A stretch of DNA of 64,000 nt. It comes from VAXT01 sp963850415 (GTDB lineage: Bacteria; Actinomycetota; Thermoleophilia; Gaiellales; Gaiellaceae). This document shows, piece after piece, positions 8,309 to 16,407 of this stretch. Each line of letters starts with the position of its first letter. Position 1 is the first letter of the stretch. The DNA is taken from NCBI GenBank assembly GCA_963850415.1, contig CAWKLE010000003.1:1178001-1242000 (forward strand), in the 5' to 3' direction. Made by a program: the position numbers and the translations under genes. Under the pieces are notes generated by a model. That model had not been told where the DNA came from. It saw nothing but the letters and a program-made list of their open reading frames with translations, and did no database searches.

Positions 8309-9853
8309 TCAACGACTGGGAACCCGATACAGCGCGATTCGGCCGGAGCGGGAGACGAGGCGCGCGCCGCAGTGCTTCTTCCAGTCGTAGTGCGTGACGA
8401 TCTCCCGGATACCTACGTTCTCTAGGTATCTACACGGCGTCTTTTGGAGCTCATGGAGCCGGAGGTCGGCCGCGAGTGGGGCGGTCGTCGAGTAGCCGGA
8501 CGGATGCTCGTGCGGCGCCTGCATCAGGTAGTAGAGGTAGACGCTCGCGCTCTGGCTGCCTGCGTCGAAGACGGGGAGCTCGAGGAGGCGTCCCGGCGAG
8601 TCTTGCCGGAGTGCTGCGTAGACAGGGTTGTGCGGATCGGCGGCCGTCTGGTGGAAGAGCCCCATCCGCAGGTCGACGAGCAAGAGCAGAGCCACGACCG
8701 CGGCGACTCCCGGCCAGCGGAACCTCGAGACCGCCACGGCGACGAGCCCCGCGAGTGCGAGGCAGGCGATCGGCATCATCCGCTCCGGCACGCGTGTGTT
8801 CCGGAGCCCCGGGACGTGCTCCCAGATGAAGTGGTATCCGGGCAGGTTCCCGCCGAGTGAGAACAGGATCGGGGTCAGCGCTCCCAGGCCGAGCACGAGC
8901 GCCATCCCCCAGCGGCGGCGCAGGACGAGCGCGGCGAGCCCGGCCACGGCGAGCACCGCGACCGTCCAGCCGACGTAGACGATCCCTTCCAGCACGTGCG
9001 TGTCGCGCGAGAGGAAGTCCGGCAGGCTCGCGGAGTAGTGCTCGACCTGGCGGAACTGGCGGCCGCTCGCCCCGGTCGTCCCGCGCACGGCGAGCCGATC
9101 GGCGATCAGCCCGGCGCCGAGCGCGGGCACGGCCAGCAGAGCGGCCCACGGCAACCGGACGAGCGCGTAGGCGGCGAAGAACGGGATCGCTCCGAGCGCA
9201 AGGTGGAGCTGGCCCGAAAGCGGTATCGAGACGAGCGCGCCGCCGGCCAGGGCGAGCCACCAGTCCGATCCCTTCCTCGCCCGCTCGAGCCCGTACAGGG
9301 ACAGCGGCAGCAGCATCGCGATCCATGCCAGGAGATGTCCGGCGCTCCACTGCGCCTGGAGGTACGGCGCCAGCGCGAAGGCGAGCCCGCCCGCGAGCGA
9401 GGCCCCGCGAGGCGTGCCGACCTCCCGGAGCCAGAGCGCCGTGAAGCCGCCCGCGCCGAGGAAGCCGAGCAGGACGAACACGTTCCACGCGAGCACGGTT
9501 CCGAGCGCCGCCTGCAGCGGCCAGTACACGTATCCGAACGGCCAGCCCGCGAGGTTCCAGCGCGGCTTCACCTCGGGCTGGAAGCTGTACGGATCGCGCC
9601 ACGGCGCCCGTCCATGCTCCAGCTGGTGCCCGACGAGCCAGAGGTTGTAGCTCGTCTGCAGGTGATCGCCGGGCGCCGCCTCGCCGTACCCGGGCTTCCC
9701 CTCGGCCATAAAGGACGTGCCCAGGGACCTGGTCCCGGGCCATGTCGCAAAGAGACCTGCCCCGACGAAGAGCGCGCAGGCCAGCGCTACAAGGCCCGCG
9801 CGGCCGCGAGCAGCTCGTCGAAGTCCGGAACCTCGCCGGGATCGTGACGCCAT
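8309..9853 (-). CDS. polytopic membrane protein, glycosyltransferase-39/YfhO-like
   Basis: About 514 residues with an N-terminal signal-anchor (LVALACALFVGAGLF), a long outward loop ending near HGRAPWRDPYSFQPE, and some ten further hydrophobic segments such as GLAFALAPYLQAQWSAGHLL and VAVLAVAGLAALVL. The layout (TM1, acidic loop, multi-TM, soluble C-terminal tail) resembles undecaprenyl/dolichyl-phosphate-dependent glycosyltransferases and YfhO-type proteins. No catalytic motif was identified with confidence. The start at ATG 9853 lies inside the upstream peroxiredoxin gene (67-bp overlap), needed to keep TM1. Confidence 0.7.
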   Translation of the reverse strand: MASRSRRGSGLRRAARGRAGLVALACALFVGAGLFATWPGTRSLGTSFMAEGKPGYGEAAPGDHLQTSYNLWLVGHQLEHGRAPWRDPYSFQPEVKPRWNLAGWPFGYVYWPLQAALGTVLAWNVFVLLGFLGAGGFTALWLREVGTPRGASLAGGLAFALAPYLQAQWSAGHLLAWIAMLLPLSLYGLERARKGSDWWLALAGGALVSIPLSGQLHLALGAIPFFAAYALVRLPWAALLAVPALGAGLIADRLAVRGTTGASGRQFRQVEHYSASLPDFLSRDTHVLEGIVYVGWTVAVLAVAGLAALVLRRRWGMALVLGLGALTPILFSLGGNLPGYHFIWEHVPGLRNTRVPERMMPIACLALAGLVAVAVSRFRWPGVAAVVALLLLVDLRMGLFHQTAADPHNPVYAALRQDSPGRLLELPVFDAGSQSASVYLYYLMQAPHEHPSGYSTTAPLAADLRLHELQKTPCRYLENVGIREIVTHYDWKKHCGARLVSRSGRIALYRVPSR

Positions 9854-10248
9854 GCGCGGCGCACCGTACCGCCGCGCTCGACCAGGAAGGTCGTTCGCTC
9901 GGCGACGTCCTGCATCCCGCGGAACCCGTGGGCGACCCCGAACCCGCGCACCGCGTCCCCGTTCCAGTCGGACAGGAACTGGATCTCGCCGAGGTCGAGT
10001 GCCTGGCTCCACGCCGTCTGCGTCCACGGCGAGTCCCGTGAGATCGCGAACGGCGTCACGCCGGCCTCCTCGAACTCCGCTCTCCTGTCACGCAGGAGCT
10101 CGAGCTCGTTCGTTCAGGTCGACGACCAGGCGAACAGGAAGAAGAGGAAGAGCGCCGAGCGCCCCGCGACGAGGTTCGAGCAGATCGCCGGCTCGCGAGG
10201 GGCCATCCAGACCGTTGCGTCGGGGACGTTGTCTCCGGGGCCGAGCAT
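9787..10248 (-). CDS. peroxiredoxin with in-frame TGA at the peroxidatic position (probable selenoprotein)
   Basis: Read through the TGA at 10114-10116, the frame gives a complete 153-residue AhpE/BCP-type peroxiredoxin. The segment FAWSST-(TGA)-TNELELLRD aligns with the family motif in which the TGA position is the peroxidatic cysteine (residue 45, three residues after the conserved position of the Thr motif). Downstream, GVTPFAISRDSPWTQTAW, FLSDWNG and FGVAHGFRGM are intact, so the frame is under selection past the TGA. A 6-bp hairpin with a 5-nt loop lies 21 nt after the TGA. It would reduce peroxides with selenocysteine. The alternative is a nonsense mutation. No sel genes are in the window. 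Confidence 0.8.
10082..10098 (-). promoter_or_regulatory. SECIS-like hairpin after the peroxiredoxin TGA
   Basis: On the minus strand CTCCTG pairs with CAGGAG around the loop CGTGA. The loop starts 21 nt after the TGA and has a G at its second position, which agrees with the loose bacterial SECIS consensus. It lies within the coding sequence. Confidence 0.6.
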
Positions 10249-10254
10249 GGAGCG

Positions 10255-10260
10255 ACCCTA
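10255..10260 (-). promoter_or_regulatory. -10-like hexamer of the peroxiredoxin gene
   Basis: TAGGGT on the minus strand, 6 nt before the ATG. The spacing implies a leaderless transcript. The 230 bp further upstream (to 10481) holds no convincing gene. Confidence 0.4.
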
Positions 10261-10481
10261 CCGTCGGCGACCTCGCGACGAGTCGTTGGTGGAGCGACCT
10301 AGAACCTGATCGCCGCGACGCGAGTGCACGAGCTCGCGCAGCACGTCTGCCTGATGGCAGCCATGCCAGCGCCGCCCGGGCACGAGACCGATGAGTTACG
10401 GGCCGTCGAGGAGTGGTCGACCGACTGGGCAAGCCGAGTGCCGAGTCCAGCGCGCTTCACATTTACCCCTAGGACCGAGCG

Positions 10482-10946
10482 TCAGGCGCCGTCGGCGCGC
10501 GCGGCGTACTCCACACGCTCGAACGGCCACTCGTCCGCGAGCCAGTCTGTGACCGCCCGCCACAGCTGCACGTCGAGCTCGGGCCGGCTCGCCCGCACCC
10601 ATGAGCGCACGCGCGCGTCGTGCTGCTCGCTGTCGTCGGGATAGATGTACACGCAGCCGATCACGTCGCCGGTCGCAGGATCGAGCACGGTGTAGGTAAA
10701 GCCCTCCCTGTTCTCGAAGTCGTCGGCGTGGGCTTCAAGGTCGCGCAGGTTGTCCACCATGCTGCGGTCGTCGGGCCAGGAGCTCGTCTCCCAGCCGGGT
10801 GTCATGCGGATGTGCTCCACCGACGACGACCACGCCTCGTAGTCGGAGTCGTTGTGTTGCGGCCCGAGTGGTTCGAGCCTGAAGTGCTCCGTCGCGAGAG
10901 CGAGCGGGATGACGAATCCCGAAGGGACAAACGGCGCCTGTGACAT
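10482..10946 (-). CDS. GNAT-family N-acetyltransferase-like protein
   Basis: About 154 residues. EHFRLEPLGPQHNDSDYEAW is the typical N-terminal acceptor-binding strand-helix, GFTYTVLDPATGDVIGCVYIYP gives strands 3-4 of the GNAT fold, and SWVRASRPELDVQLWRAVTDWL replaces the acetyl-CoA pyrophosphate loop region. The canonical Q/RxxGxG/A loop is not clearly present, so activity is uncertain. GTG lies directly upstream as an alternative start. The substrate is unknown. Confidence 0.7.
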   Translation of the reverse strand: MSQAPFVPSGFVIPLALATEHFRLEPLGPQHNDSDYEAWSSSVEHIRMTPGWETSSWPDDRSMVDNLRDLEAHADDFENREGFTYTVLDPATGDVIGCVYIYPDDSEQHDARVRSWVRASRPELDVQLWRAVTDWLADEWPFERVEYAARADGA

Positions 10947-10974
10947 CACGCGACCAGTCTGGTTCGATCCTCGA

Positions 10975-11475
10975 CTACCGAGAGACCGTTTCCTCTTGCT
11001 CGACCAGTGTCCTCAGGTAATCCTCCATGTGGTCGAAGCTGCTCTGCTGGCCGTCGGACTTGCCCATGTGGGCACGGCCGGCCTGGTCGCGGAACACCAT
11101 CGCCATCGTCAGCGTCGTCACGCCGTCCGTTTCGTGCAGGTCAACGGACTCGACGGCATCCGCGTCGGGCCACCCTTCGAACAGCCACGTTGCAACCGTC
11201 CGGGTCGGCGGCGCGACCTCCAAGTAGGTTCCCCGAAACGAGCACTCGGTCCCGTCTTCGGTCACGAAGACGACGTGGTAGCTCCCTCCGACGCGCAGGT
11301 CGATCACGCACTCGGTCACCACGCAATCAAACGGAGCGAACCAGTTGCGCACATGCTCTGGCTTCGTGAAGACGTCGAAGACGAGCTCGAGCGGCGCGTC
11401 GAACTCTCGAGTAGTGACGATCTCGAGCTCGCTCGGGAAGTCGACGACTGCGGATCCATGTCGATTAGGTGTCAT
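10975..11475 (-). CDS. SRPBCC (AHSA1-like) domain protein
   Basis: About 166 residues with the START/Bet-v1-like fold of the AHSA1 group: LEIVTTREFDAPLELVFDVFTKPEHVRNWFAP, VDLRVGGSYHVVF and a C-terminal helix ending EDYLRTLVEQ. These proteins bind hydrophobic ligands or act as putative chaperones. The ATG lies inside the 3' end of the arsR gene (11-bp overlap), the widespread ArsR-SRPBCC pair in actinobacteria. It is therefore co-transcribed and probably under ArsR control. Confidence 0.85.
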   Translation of the reverse strand: MTPNRHGSAVVDFPSELEIVTTREFDAPLELVFDVFTKPEHVRNWFAPFDCVVTECVIDLRVGGSYHVVFVTEDGTECSFRGTYLEVAPPTRTVATWLFEGWPDADAVESVDLHETDGVTTLTMAMVFRDQAGRAHMGKSDGQQSSFDHMEDYLRTLVEQEETVSR

Positions 11476-11809
11476 GCGCCTCTCCTTGTTGTAGCTCTTT
11501 GAGGTAGTCGTCCATCCGATCCAGTCGCTCATTCCACGCCTGCTCGTACTTGGCCAGCCAGTCGTGAAACGGCTGAAGGCGTACGGGTTCGAGGCTGTAC
11601 AGCCGACGACGTCCCTCCGCCCGGCAGGTGACGAGCCCGACCTCGCTGAGCACCCGTAGGTGCTTCGAGACCTGAGGCTGGGGCATCGAGAGGTCGTTCA
11701 CGATTGCTCCCACCGCCTTCTCGCCTGCGATCAGCGTGTCCAGGATCTCGCGACGCCGCGCCTCGCCAATCGCGTTGAAGACATCCAGTGTCGTGGAGGA
11801 GCGGGCCAC
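11465..11809 (-). CDS. ArsR-family winged-helix repressor
   Basis: A 114-residue regulator: LDVFNAIGEARRREILDTLI is helix 1-2, IVNDLSMPQPQVSKHLRVLSEVGLV the recognition helix, and RRRLYSLEP the wing. No cysteine metal site (CxC) was seen in the recognition helix, so it is more like the ArsR group paired with SRPBCC proteins than a metal sensor. The GTG start lies 6 nt after a near-consensus -10, so it is likely leaderless and self-regulated via the palindrome upstream. Confidence 0.9.
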   Translation of the reverse strand: MARSSTTLDVFNAIGEARRREILDTLIAGEKAVGAIVNDLSMPQPQVSKHLRVLSEVGLVTCRAEGRRRLYSLEPVRLQPFHDWLAKYEQAWNERLDRMDDYLKELQQGEAHDT

Positions 11810-11815
11810 GGCACC

Positions 11816-11843
11816 ATCATATTCCGATATCGGAATGTGTCAA
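11816..11843 (-). promoter_or_regulatory. near-consensus sigma-A promoter of arsR
   Basis: On the minus strand TTGACA and TATGAT are separated by 16 nt, the best housekeeping promoter seen here. The start codon begins 6 nt after the -10. The spacer is almost entirely filled by the palindrome described next. Confidence 0.75.
11821..11836. promoter_or_regulatory. ArsR operator palindrome
   Basis: ATTCCGATATCGGAAT is a perfect 16-bp inverted repeat, extendable to 22 bp with one mismatch per arm. It lies between -35 and -10 of the arsR promoter, where bound repressor would block RNA polymerase. Confidence 0.75.
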
Positions 11844-11876
11844 TGACCGGCGCGACGAAGGCGCGGAACGACGCCA

Positions 11877-11882
11877 TAGGAT
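11877..11882 (+). promoter_or_regulatory. -10-like hexamer of the cupin gene
   Basis: TAGGAT, 6 nt before the GTG start; implies leaderless transcription. Confidence 0.4.
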
Positions 11883-11888
11883 TGCGCG

Positions 11889-12290
11889 GTGCCGTTCACG
11901 CTCAGCAACATCAAGGAGGACCTGGAGGACATCGGGCCTGGGTTCGACGGCGCGCGGGACCTGGAGTTCCGCGCCGCGACCCAGGCGCTCGAGCTCGAGA
12001 AATCCGCGCTGAGCTACCAGCGCCTCCCGCCCGGCTATCGCTTCCCCTACGGCCACACGCACGAGACGCAAGAGGAGGTGTACGTGGTCGTGCGCGGGAG
12101 CGGGCGGATGAAGGTCGACGACGAGATCGTCGAGCTCAAGGCCTGGGACGCGGTGCGGGTCCCGCCCGGTATGTGGCGGGGCTACGAGGCCGGGCCGGAG
12201 GGCCTCGAAATCCTCGTCGTCGGCGCGCCCAATCTCGGCGAGGATCCGCGCGACGACGTGGAGGGCCAGCGCAACTGGTGGGCCGACTAG
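11889..12290 (+). CDS. cupin-domain protein
   Basis: A 133-residue single-domain cupin. The first metal-binding motif is YRFPYGHTHETQEEVYVVVRG, with histidines and a glutamate in the HxHxxxxE pattern. The second is poorly conserved (VRVPPGMWRGYEA), where the usual histidine appears replaced, so metal binding may be partial. The substrate is unknown. The GTG start, MPFTLSNIKEDLEDIGPGF, follows a -10 box by 6 nt. It is divergent from arsR, whose promoter lies 50 bp upstream. Confidence 0.82.
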   Translation: MPFTLSNIKEDLEDIGPGFDGARDLEFRAATQALELEKSALSYQRLPPGYRFPYGHTHETQEEVYVVVRGSGRMKVDDEIVELKAWDAVRVPPGMWRGYEAGPEGLEILVVGAPNLGEDPRDDVEGQRNWWAD

Positions 12291-12339
12291 CGGATCCGTC
12301 CTGACGTGATCGTCGTCGCAGAAAGACCCAGTCGGCGGC

Positions 12340-13348
12340 ATGTCTGATCTCGGTGGCGAGCTCGACGCCCTTGCGTCGAAGACAGGGTTCTCGGGTGTCG
12401 TTCGGATCGACCACGGCGACCGGATCGAGCTCGCGAAGGCGTACGGCCTTGCGCATCGGGGCTTCGAGATCCCGAACGCGGTGGACACGCGCTTCGGGCT
12501 CGCGAGCGCGGCGAAAGGCTTCACGGCGCTCGCCGTCGTGAGCCTGATCGAGGAAGGCGTGCTCGAGCTCTCGACGCCCGCCCGCTCCGTCCTCGGCAGC
12601 GATCTGCCGGAGATCGACGACGGCGTGACGGTCGAGCACCTCCTGTCGCACCGGTCGGGCATCGGCGACTACCTCGACGAGGAAGCCGACTGGGAGGTCG
12701 AGGAGTACGTGATGCCGGTACCAGTGCACGAGCTCGCGACCACCGAGGACTACCTCGTGGTGCTCGACGGCCACCCGAGCAAGTTCGCGCCCGGCGAACG
12801 CTTCGAGTACTGCAACGCGCGGCTACGTCGTGCTGGCGCTCATCGCCGAACGCGCGAGCGGCATGCCCTTCCACGAGCTGGTCGAGCAACGCGTGTGCCG
12901 GCGCGCCGGATTGACGGACACAGCGTTCCTGCGCTCCGACGAGCTCCCCGCCCGGACCGCCCTCGGTTACGTCGAGGTCGACGGCGCGTGGAGGAGCAAC
13001 GTCCTCCATCTCCCGGTGCGGGGGAGCGGCGACGGCGGGATCTACTCCACGGCCGCGGACATCAGCTCGTTCTGGCGGGCGTTCTTCGCCGGTCGGATCG
13101 TCTCCACGGACTGGGTCTTGGAGATGGTTCGGCCGCGCAGCGACGCGCCGAAGCACTCGAAGCGCTACGGGCTCGGCTTCTGGCTCCACGCGTCGAACGA
13201 CGCCGTCCTTCTGGAGGGGTACGACGCGGGTGTCTCGTTCCGGTCCGTGCACGATCCGCGCGGACGCGTGACGCTCACGGTGATCTCGAACACGAGCGAT
13301 GGCGCATGGCCGATCGTTCGGTATCTCGAGCATGCGGTTTCAGGCTGA
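12340..13348 (+). pseudogene. serine hydrolase (beta-lactamase/D-Ala-D-Ala carboxypeptidase family), single-base frameshift
   Basis: Two overlapping frames together encode one protein of about 335 residues. The first part has the SxxK nucleophile motif in GLASAAKGFTAL, VEHLLSHRSGIGDYL and FEYCNA (YxN). At about 12815-12821 the frame shifts by one base (probably an extra C in the GCGCGG run) and continues as VVLALIAERASGMPFHEL, GDGGIYSTAADISSFW and the third motif region in GYDAGVSF. Without the extra base the join is clean. This is either a recent inactivation or an assembly error. Unshifted homologues act on peptides or esters. Confidence 0.75.
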
Positions 13349-13473
13349 GCGACGTTCCTCGTAAGCCGGCCCACTGTCTTGCCGGCAGGTTGATGTCCGA
13401 GCGATGATTTATGCGCGCGTGCCGAGTCTCTGATGAAGGCACTACTCGAAGCCCGCGAACGAGGGAGCACCAG

Positions 13474-13998
13474 ATGACGAGCAACGCACGTGGAGGTGGC
13501 CGAATCCTGGGCAGCCTTCACTTGGCAAATGGCAAGGGCGTCGTGCGCATCGAGGATCGCTTCGACACCGTTATCGACGACGTGTGGTCGGCACTCACCG
13601 ACCCCTCGCGTCTGGCCCGCTGGTACGGCGAAGTCGAGGGCGACCTTCGCCGGGGCGGCGAGTACCGGGCACGCCTCTTTTCGAGCGGGTGGGAAGGCAC
13701 CGGTTTGGTGGAGGCATGCGAGCCCCCGCAGCGGCTGCTGTTGCTGACCAAAGGACCCGGACGAGCCGGAGAAGGGGTCATCGAGGTCACGTTGGCCGCC
13801 GACGGCGACCAGACGATCGTGGTCTGGGAGGAGCGAGGGATGCCTCTGGATTTGGCCTCCGCGTACGGGGCGGGGGTGCAGCTTCATGTCGAAGATCTCG
13901 CCGACCACCTCGCCGGACGTGAGCGCCGCGACGACGTCAAGGCGCGGTGGGACGAGCTCCACCCTGCCTATCAAGGCCTCGCGAAGAACCTCAGCTGA
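13474..13998 (+). CDS. SRPBCC/AHSA1-like protein
   Basis: 174 residues: RIEDRFDTVIDDVWSALTDPSRLARWYG is the family's N-terminal strand-helix signature, followed by GEYRARLFSSG, GEGVIEVTLAADGDQTIVVWEE and a C-terminal helix region RDDVKARWDELHPAYQGLAK. This resembles the polyketide-cyclase/AHSA1 group with a C-terminal helix used as a lid. ATG 13474 is preceded by GAGGGAG 7 nt upstream. It is followed 32 bp later by the DHFR-like gene. Confidence 0.85.
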   Translation: MTSNARGGGRILGSLHLANGKGVVRIEDRFDTVIDDVWSALTDPSRLARWYGEVEGDLRRGGEYRARLFSSGWEGTGLVEACEPPQRLLLLTKGPGRAGEGVIEVTLAADGDQTIVVWEERGMPLDLASAYGAGVQLHVEDLADHLAGRERRDDVKARWDELHPAYQGLAKNLS

Positions 13999-14030
13999 CG
14001 ACACCAGAGACCAAACTGGAGGTGTAGGGC

Positions 14031-14579
14031 GTGCGAAAGATCGTCGTGTACGAGCTGTTGTCCCTCGACGGGGTTGCCGAGGACCCAGATGGTTTCGTCG
14101 CCGACTGGGACGACGCGATGGACGCCGACCTTGCCGCTGTGATCGCGACTCAGGACGCGGTCATTCTCGGCCGCCGTAGCTACGCCGAGTGGGCGCAGTT
14201 CTGGCCGAGCAGCCAGATCCAGCCATTCGCGACATTCATCAACGGGGTCGCGAAGCACGTCGCGACCTCGACGCCCCTTGACCGAGATTGGGCCAATGCG
14301 ACGGCGATCGACGGCGGGTTGGTCGAATTCGTTCGGGATCTCAAGCAGCAGCCCGGAGGCGATGTCGGCGTCCACGCAAGCATCTCCGTCGCGCAGGCGC
14401 TGCTCACCGCCGACGTCGTCGACGAGCTCAGGCTCGTGATCGCGCCGAGAATCGCCGGCCGCGGACGACGACTCCTCGACGGCTTGCCATCGATTCAGCT
14501 CGAATCGATCGGAAGCCAGATCTCACCGACTGGCTCTCTGCTCGTCGGCTATCGCGTGATTCGTGAGAGAGTCCATTAG
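14031..14579 (+). CDS. dihydrofolate-reductase-fold protein (RibD C-terminal type)
   Basis: A 182-residue member of the RibD_C/DHFR family common in actinobacteria: KIVVYELLSLDGVAEDPDGF, AVILGRRSYAEWAQFWP, VKQQPGGDVGVHAS-like phosphate-loop, and DELRLVIAPRIAGRGRRLLDGL. These are NADPH-dependent reductases of unknown substrate. The GTG start has GGAGGTG about 10 nt upstream. Its stop overlaps the convergent propeller gene by 4 bp. The dinucleotide-binding loop GGDVGVH is intact. Confidence 0.85.
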   Translation: MRKIVVYELLSLDGVAEDPDGFVADWDDAMDADLAAVIATQDAVILGRRSYAEWAQFWPSSQIQPFATFINGVAKHVATSTPLDRDWANATAIDGGLVEFVRDLKQQPGGDVGVHASISVAQALLTADVVDELRLVIAPRIAGRGRRLLDGLPSIQLESIGSQISPTGSLLVGYRVIRERVH

Positions 14580-15778
14580 GGAGACGGGGGACAGCACCAG
14601 GACACGCTCTTGGGGAACGACCTCTCGAGCGGTGCGCTCGCCGAGCCGCCGAACTGCTCGACGATGTTCGACACCGACTCGACCTTGGCCGACGTGAGGC
14701 GAAGGAACAGCCACTGGTTCGCGTTGACCCAGCCGACGAGGAGCCACTCGCCGTTCTGGGAGATCGCCAGCGTCCCGAAGTCCCCGGGCGCCGAGTAGAG
14801 GAAGCGCGGCTCGCCGGGCGTGGTCTCGGCCTGGAACAGCACGAGGTCGCTGCGCTGGGTCGCCGTCGAGTAGCGGATCAGGATGAACCGGTGGCTCTTG
14901 CGGACGAAGACGACGCCGGAGGGCCCGACGGGCATCCCGATAGACCAGAGCTTGTTCCCGTTCGAGTCGAAGACGCGCAGCGACCGCTCGCCCAGCGCGA
15001 GGAGGCGCTGACCGTCGTCGGACCAGACGAGCTGGGTCGGCGGGTCGCCCGGAGCGCTCAGCCAGGTCGTCTTCGTCGAGTCGACGTCGACGAGCTCGAT
15101 CCGCCCGTCGATCGTCGAGAAGGCGAGCTGCCGCGTCACGCCCGGTCGCCAGGCGGGAGCAACCGCCCCGACGACGTTGCGGAGCGGAGCATCGCCGGTC
15201 CCGTCGCCGGCCACGACGCGCAGCTGCCTGCCGTTGAGATAGGAGATCCGGCAACACTCGGCTCGCGGCTCGAGCGACCAGCGTGCGCCGTGCAGCAGCT
15301 TTGCGCGGGCCAGCGACCACTTGACCGTCCCGTCCGGCGCGAGCGCCGCGAGGCGATGCGCGCGGGTGACCGCGACGTGCTCCGCGTTCGGCGACCACGC
15401 TCCTTCCCAGTACGACCCGAGCAGTCGCATCGACCCGTCGGGATGGACGATCCACGGGCCCCGGCTCGAGTTGACGAGGAGCGAGCCGCCCGCCGGCAGG
15501 GCCGTGAGCGCGGGCTTCGGCTTCGAAGTGTGCTTGTTGGGCGTGACCGCGTCGCGCACGCTGCCGACGAGCGCCCGGCCGGGCGACGAGAGCAACGCTG
15601 CGAGCAGCGCGACGACCACCACCGCCGCGGCGAGGAGCGGCCGGCGGTTCCGGCGCTGCCACGAGACCGGCTCGCGGGCGTCGAACGACGCGCGGACGAG
15701 CGCCCAGGCGCGCCGCTGCGCGTCGATCTCGTCCGGCGTGTGGATCCGCTGGAGCGCCCGCTTGACGTCGTCGCTCAT
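14576..15778 (-). CDS. membrane-anchored beta-propeller protein, probable anti-sigma partner
   Basis: About 400 residues. An N-terminal cytoplasmic stretch of 45 residues (MSDDVKRALQRIHTPDEID...) precedes one TM segment (LLAAAVVVVALLAALL), and the rest is a WD40/TolB-like propeller facing outward (HPDGSMRLLGSYWEGAWSP, WSDDGQRLLALGERSLRVFD, ISQNGEWLLVGW). The ATG overlaps the sigma-factor stop (ATGA), so it is co-translated with it. That arrangement is typical of ECF sigma/anti-sigma pairs, but the short N-terminus lacks an identifiable zinc anti-sigma motif. Confidence 0.75.
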   Translation of the reverse strand: MSDDVKRALQRIHTPDEIDAQRRAWALVRASFDAREPVSWQRRNRRPLLAAAVVVVALLAALLSSPGRALVGSVRDAVTPNKHTSKPKPALTALPAGGSLLVNSSRGPWIVHPDGSMRLLGSYWEGAWSPNAEHVAVTRAHRLAALAPDGTVKWSLARAKLLHGARWSLEPRAECCRISYLNGRQLRVVAGDGTGDAPLRNVVGAVAPAWRPGVTRQLAFSTIDGRIELVDVDSTKTTWLSAPGDPPTQLVWSDDGQRLLALGERSLRVFDSNGNKLWSIGMPVGPSGVVFVRKSHRFILIRYSTATQRSDLVLFQAETTPGEPRFLYSAPGDFGTLAISQNGEWLLVGWVNANQWLFLRLTSAKVESVSNIVEQFGGSASAPLERSFPKSVSWCCPPSP

Positions 15779-16308
15779 CGCTGCTCCCTGTCGACGATCG
15801 CCTCGAGCCGGTCGAGGCCACGGCGCAGGCGCGAGTTCACGGTCCCGCGCGGCAGGTCGAGCAGGTCCGCGATCTCGCCGGGCGTGTACTCGAGCAGGTA
15901 GCGCAGCACGATCACGGCCCGCTGATCGGGCGCGAGCCCCGCGAGCCCGGCCGCGACCCCCTCCGAGAACGTGCCGAGGTCGCCGGTGTCGAAGTCCTCT
16001 GAGCCCGGGACCTCGGACAGCTCGCGGCGCAGCGTCCGGGCCCGCGCCCAGTCGATCGCCCGGTTGACGACGATCCGGTGCAGCCACGGCCCGAACGGAC
16101 GGCGCCGGTCGAACCGGTCGAGGTTGCGCAGCGCGGACAGGAATGCCTCCTGCGCGATGTCCTCCGCCGCGGCTGCGTCCTGGACGACGAGATAGGCGGC
16201 CCTGTGCGCCCGCGGCCAGTGCTCGCGAAACAGCGCCTCGAGGTCCGAGACAGATCCCGCTCGGGCGCCCCGTATCCAGGAGCGCTCCTGCCGGCCGGGG
16301 GCCACCAC
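15775..16308 (-). CDS. ECF (sigma-70 family) RNA polymerase sigma factor
   Basis: 177 residues with region 2 (LEALFREHWPRAHRAAYLVV, AAEDIAQEAFLSALRNLDRFD, PFGPWLHRIVVNRAIDWAR) and region 4 (LAPDQRAVIVLRYLLEYTPGEIADLL, GTVNSRLRRGLDRLE). It redirects RNA polymerase to a regulon, probably including the adjacent secreted propeller gene, which is divergent. The start is a GTG 6 nt after a TATAGT hexamer. It is translationally coupled to the membrane propeller, its likely regulator. Confidence 0.93.
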   Translation of the reverse strand: MVAPGRQERSWIRGARAGSVSDLEALFREHWPRAHRAAYLVVQDAAAAEDIAQEAFLSALRNLDRFDRRRPFGPWLHRIVVNRAIDWARARTLRRELSEVPGSEDFDTGDLGTFSEGVAAGLAGLAPDQRAVIVLRYLLEYTPGEIADLLDLPRGTVNSRLRRGLDRLEAIVDREQR

Positions 16309-16314
16309 GCGCTG

Positions 16315-16320
16315 ACTATA
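16315..16320 (-). promoter_or_regulatory. -10-like hexamer of the ECF sigma gene
   Basis: TATAGT on the minus strand, 6 nt before the GTG start; leaderless arrangement. Confidence 0.4.
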
Positions 16321-16407
16321 CGAGTGTCATCGGGCACGAGGTCCATACGCGGGCCGGGTGGCGAAAGGTCCGGGACCTCTCCGGCAGCGAGGCGCGTACC
16401 AGTGGAC

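Noticed and set aside
10249..10481. A hidden gene or gene remnant between the peroxiredoxin and GNAT genes
   Set aside because: Frames here run into neighbouring genes as shadows and show no domain; only the -10 box is supported.
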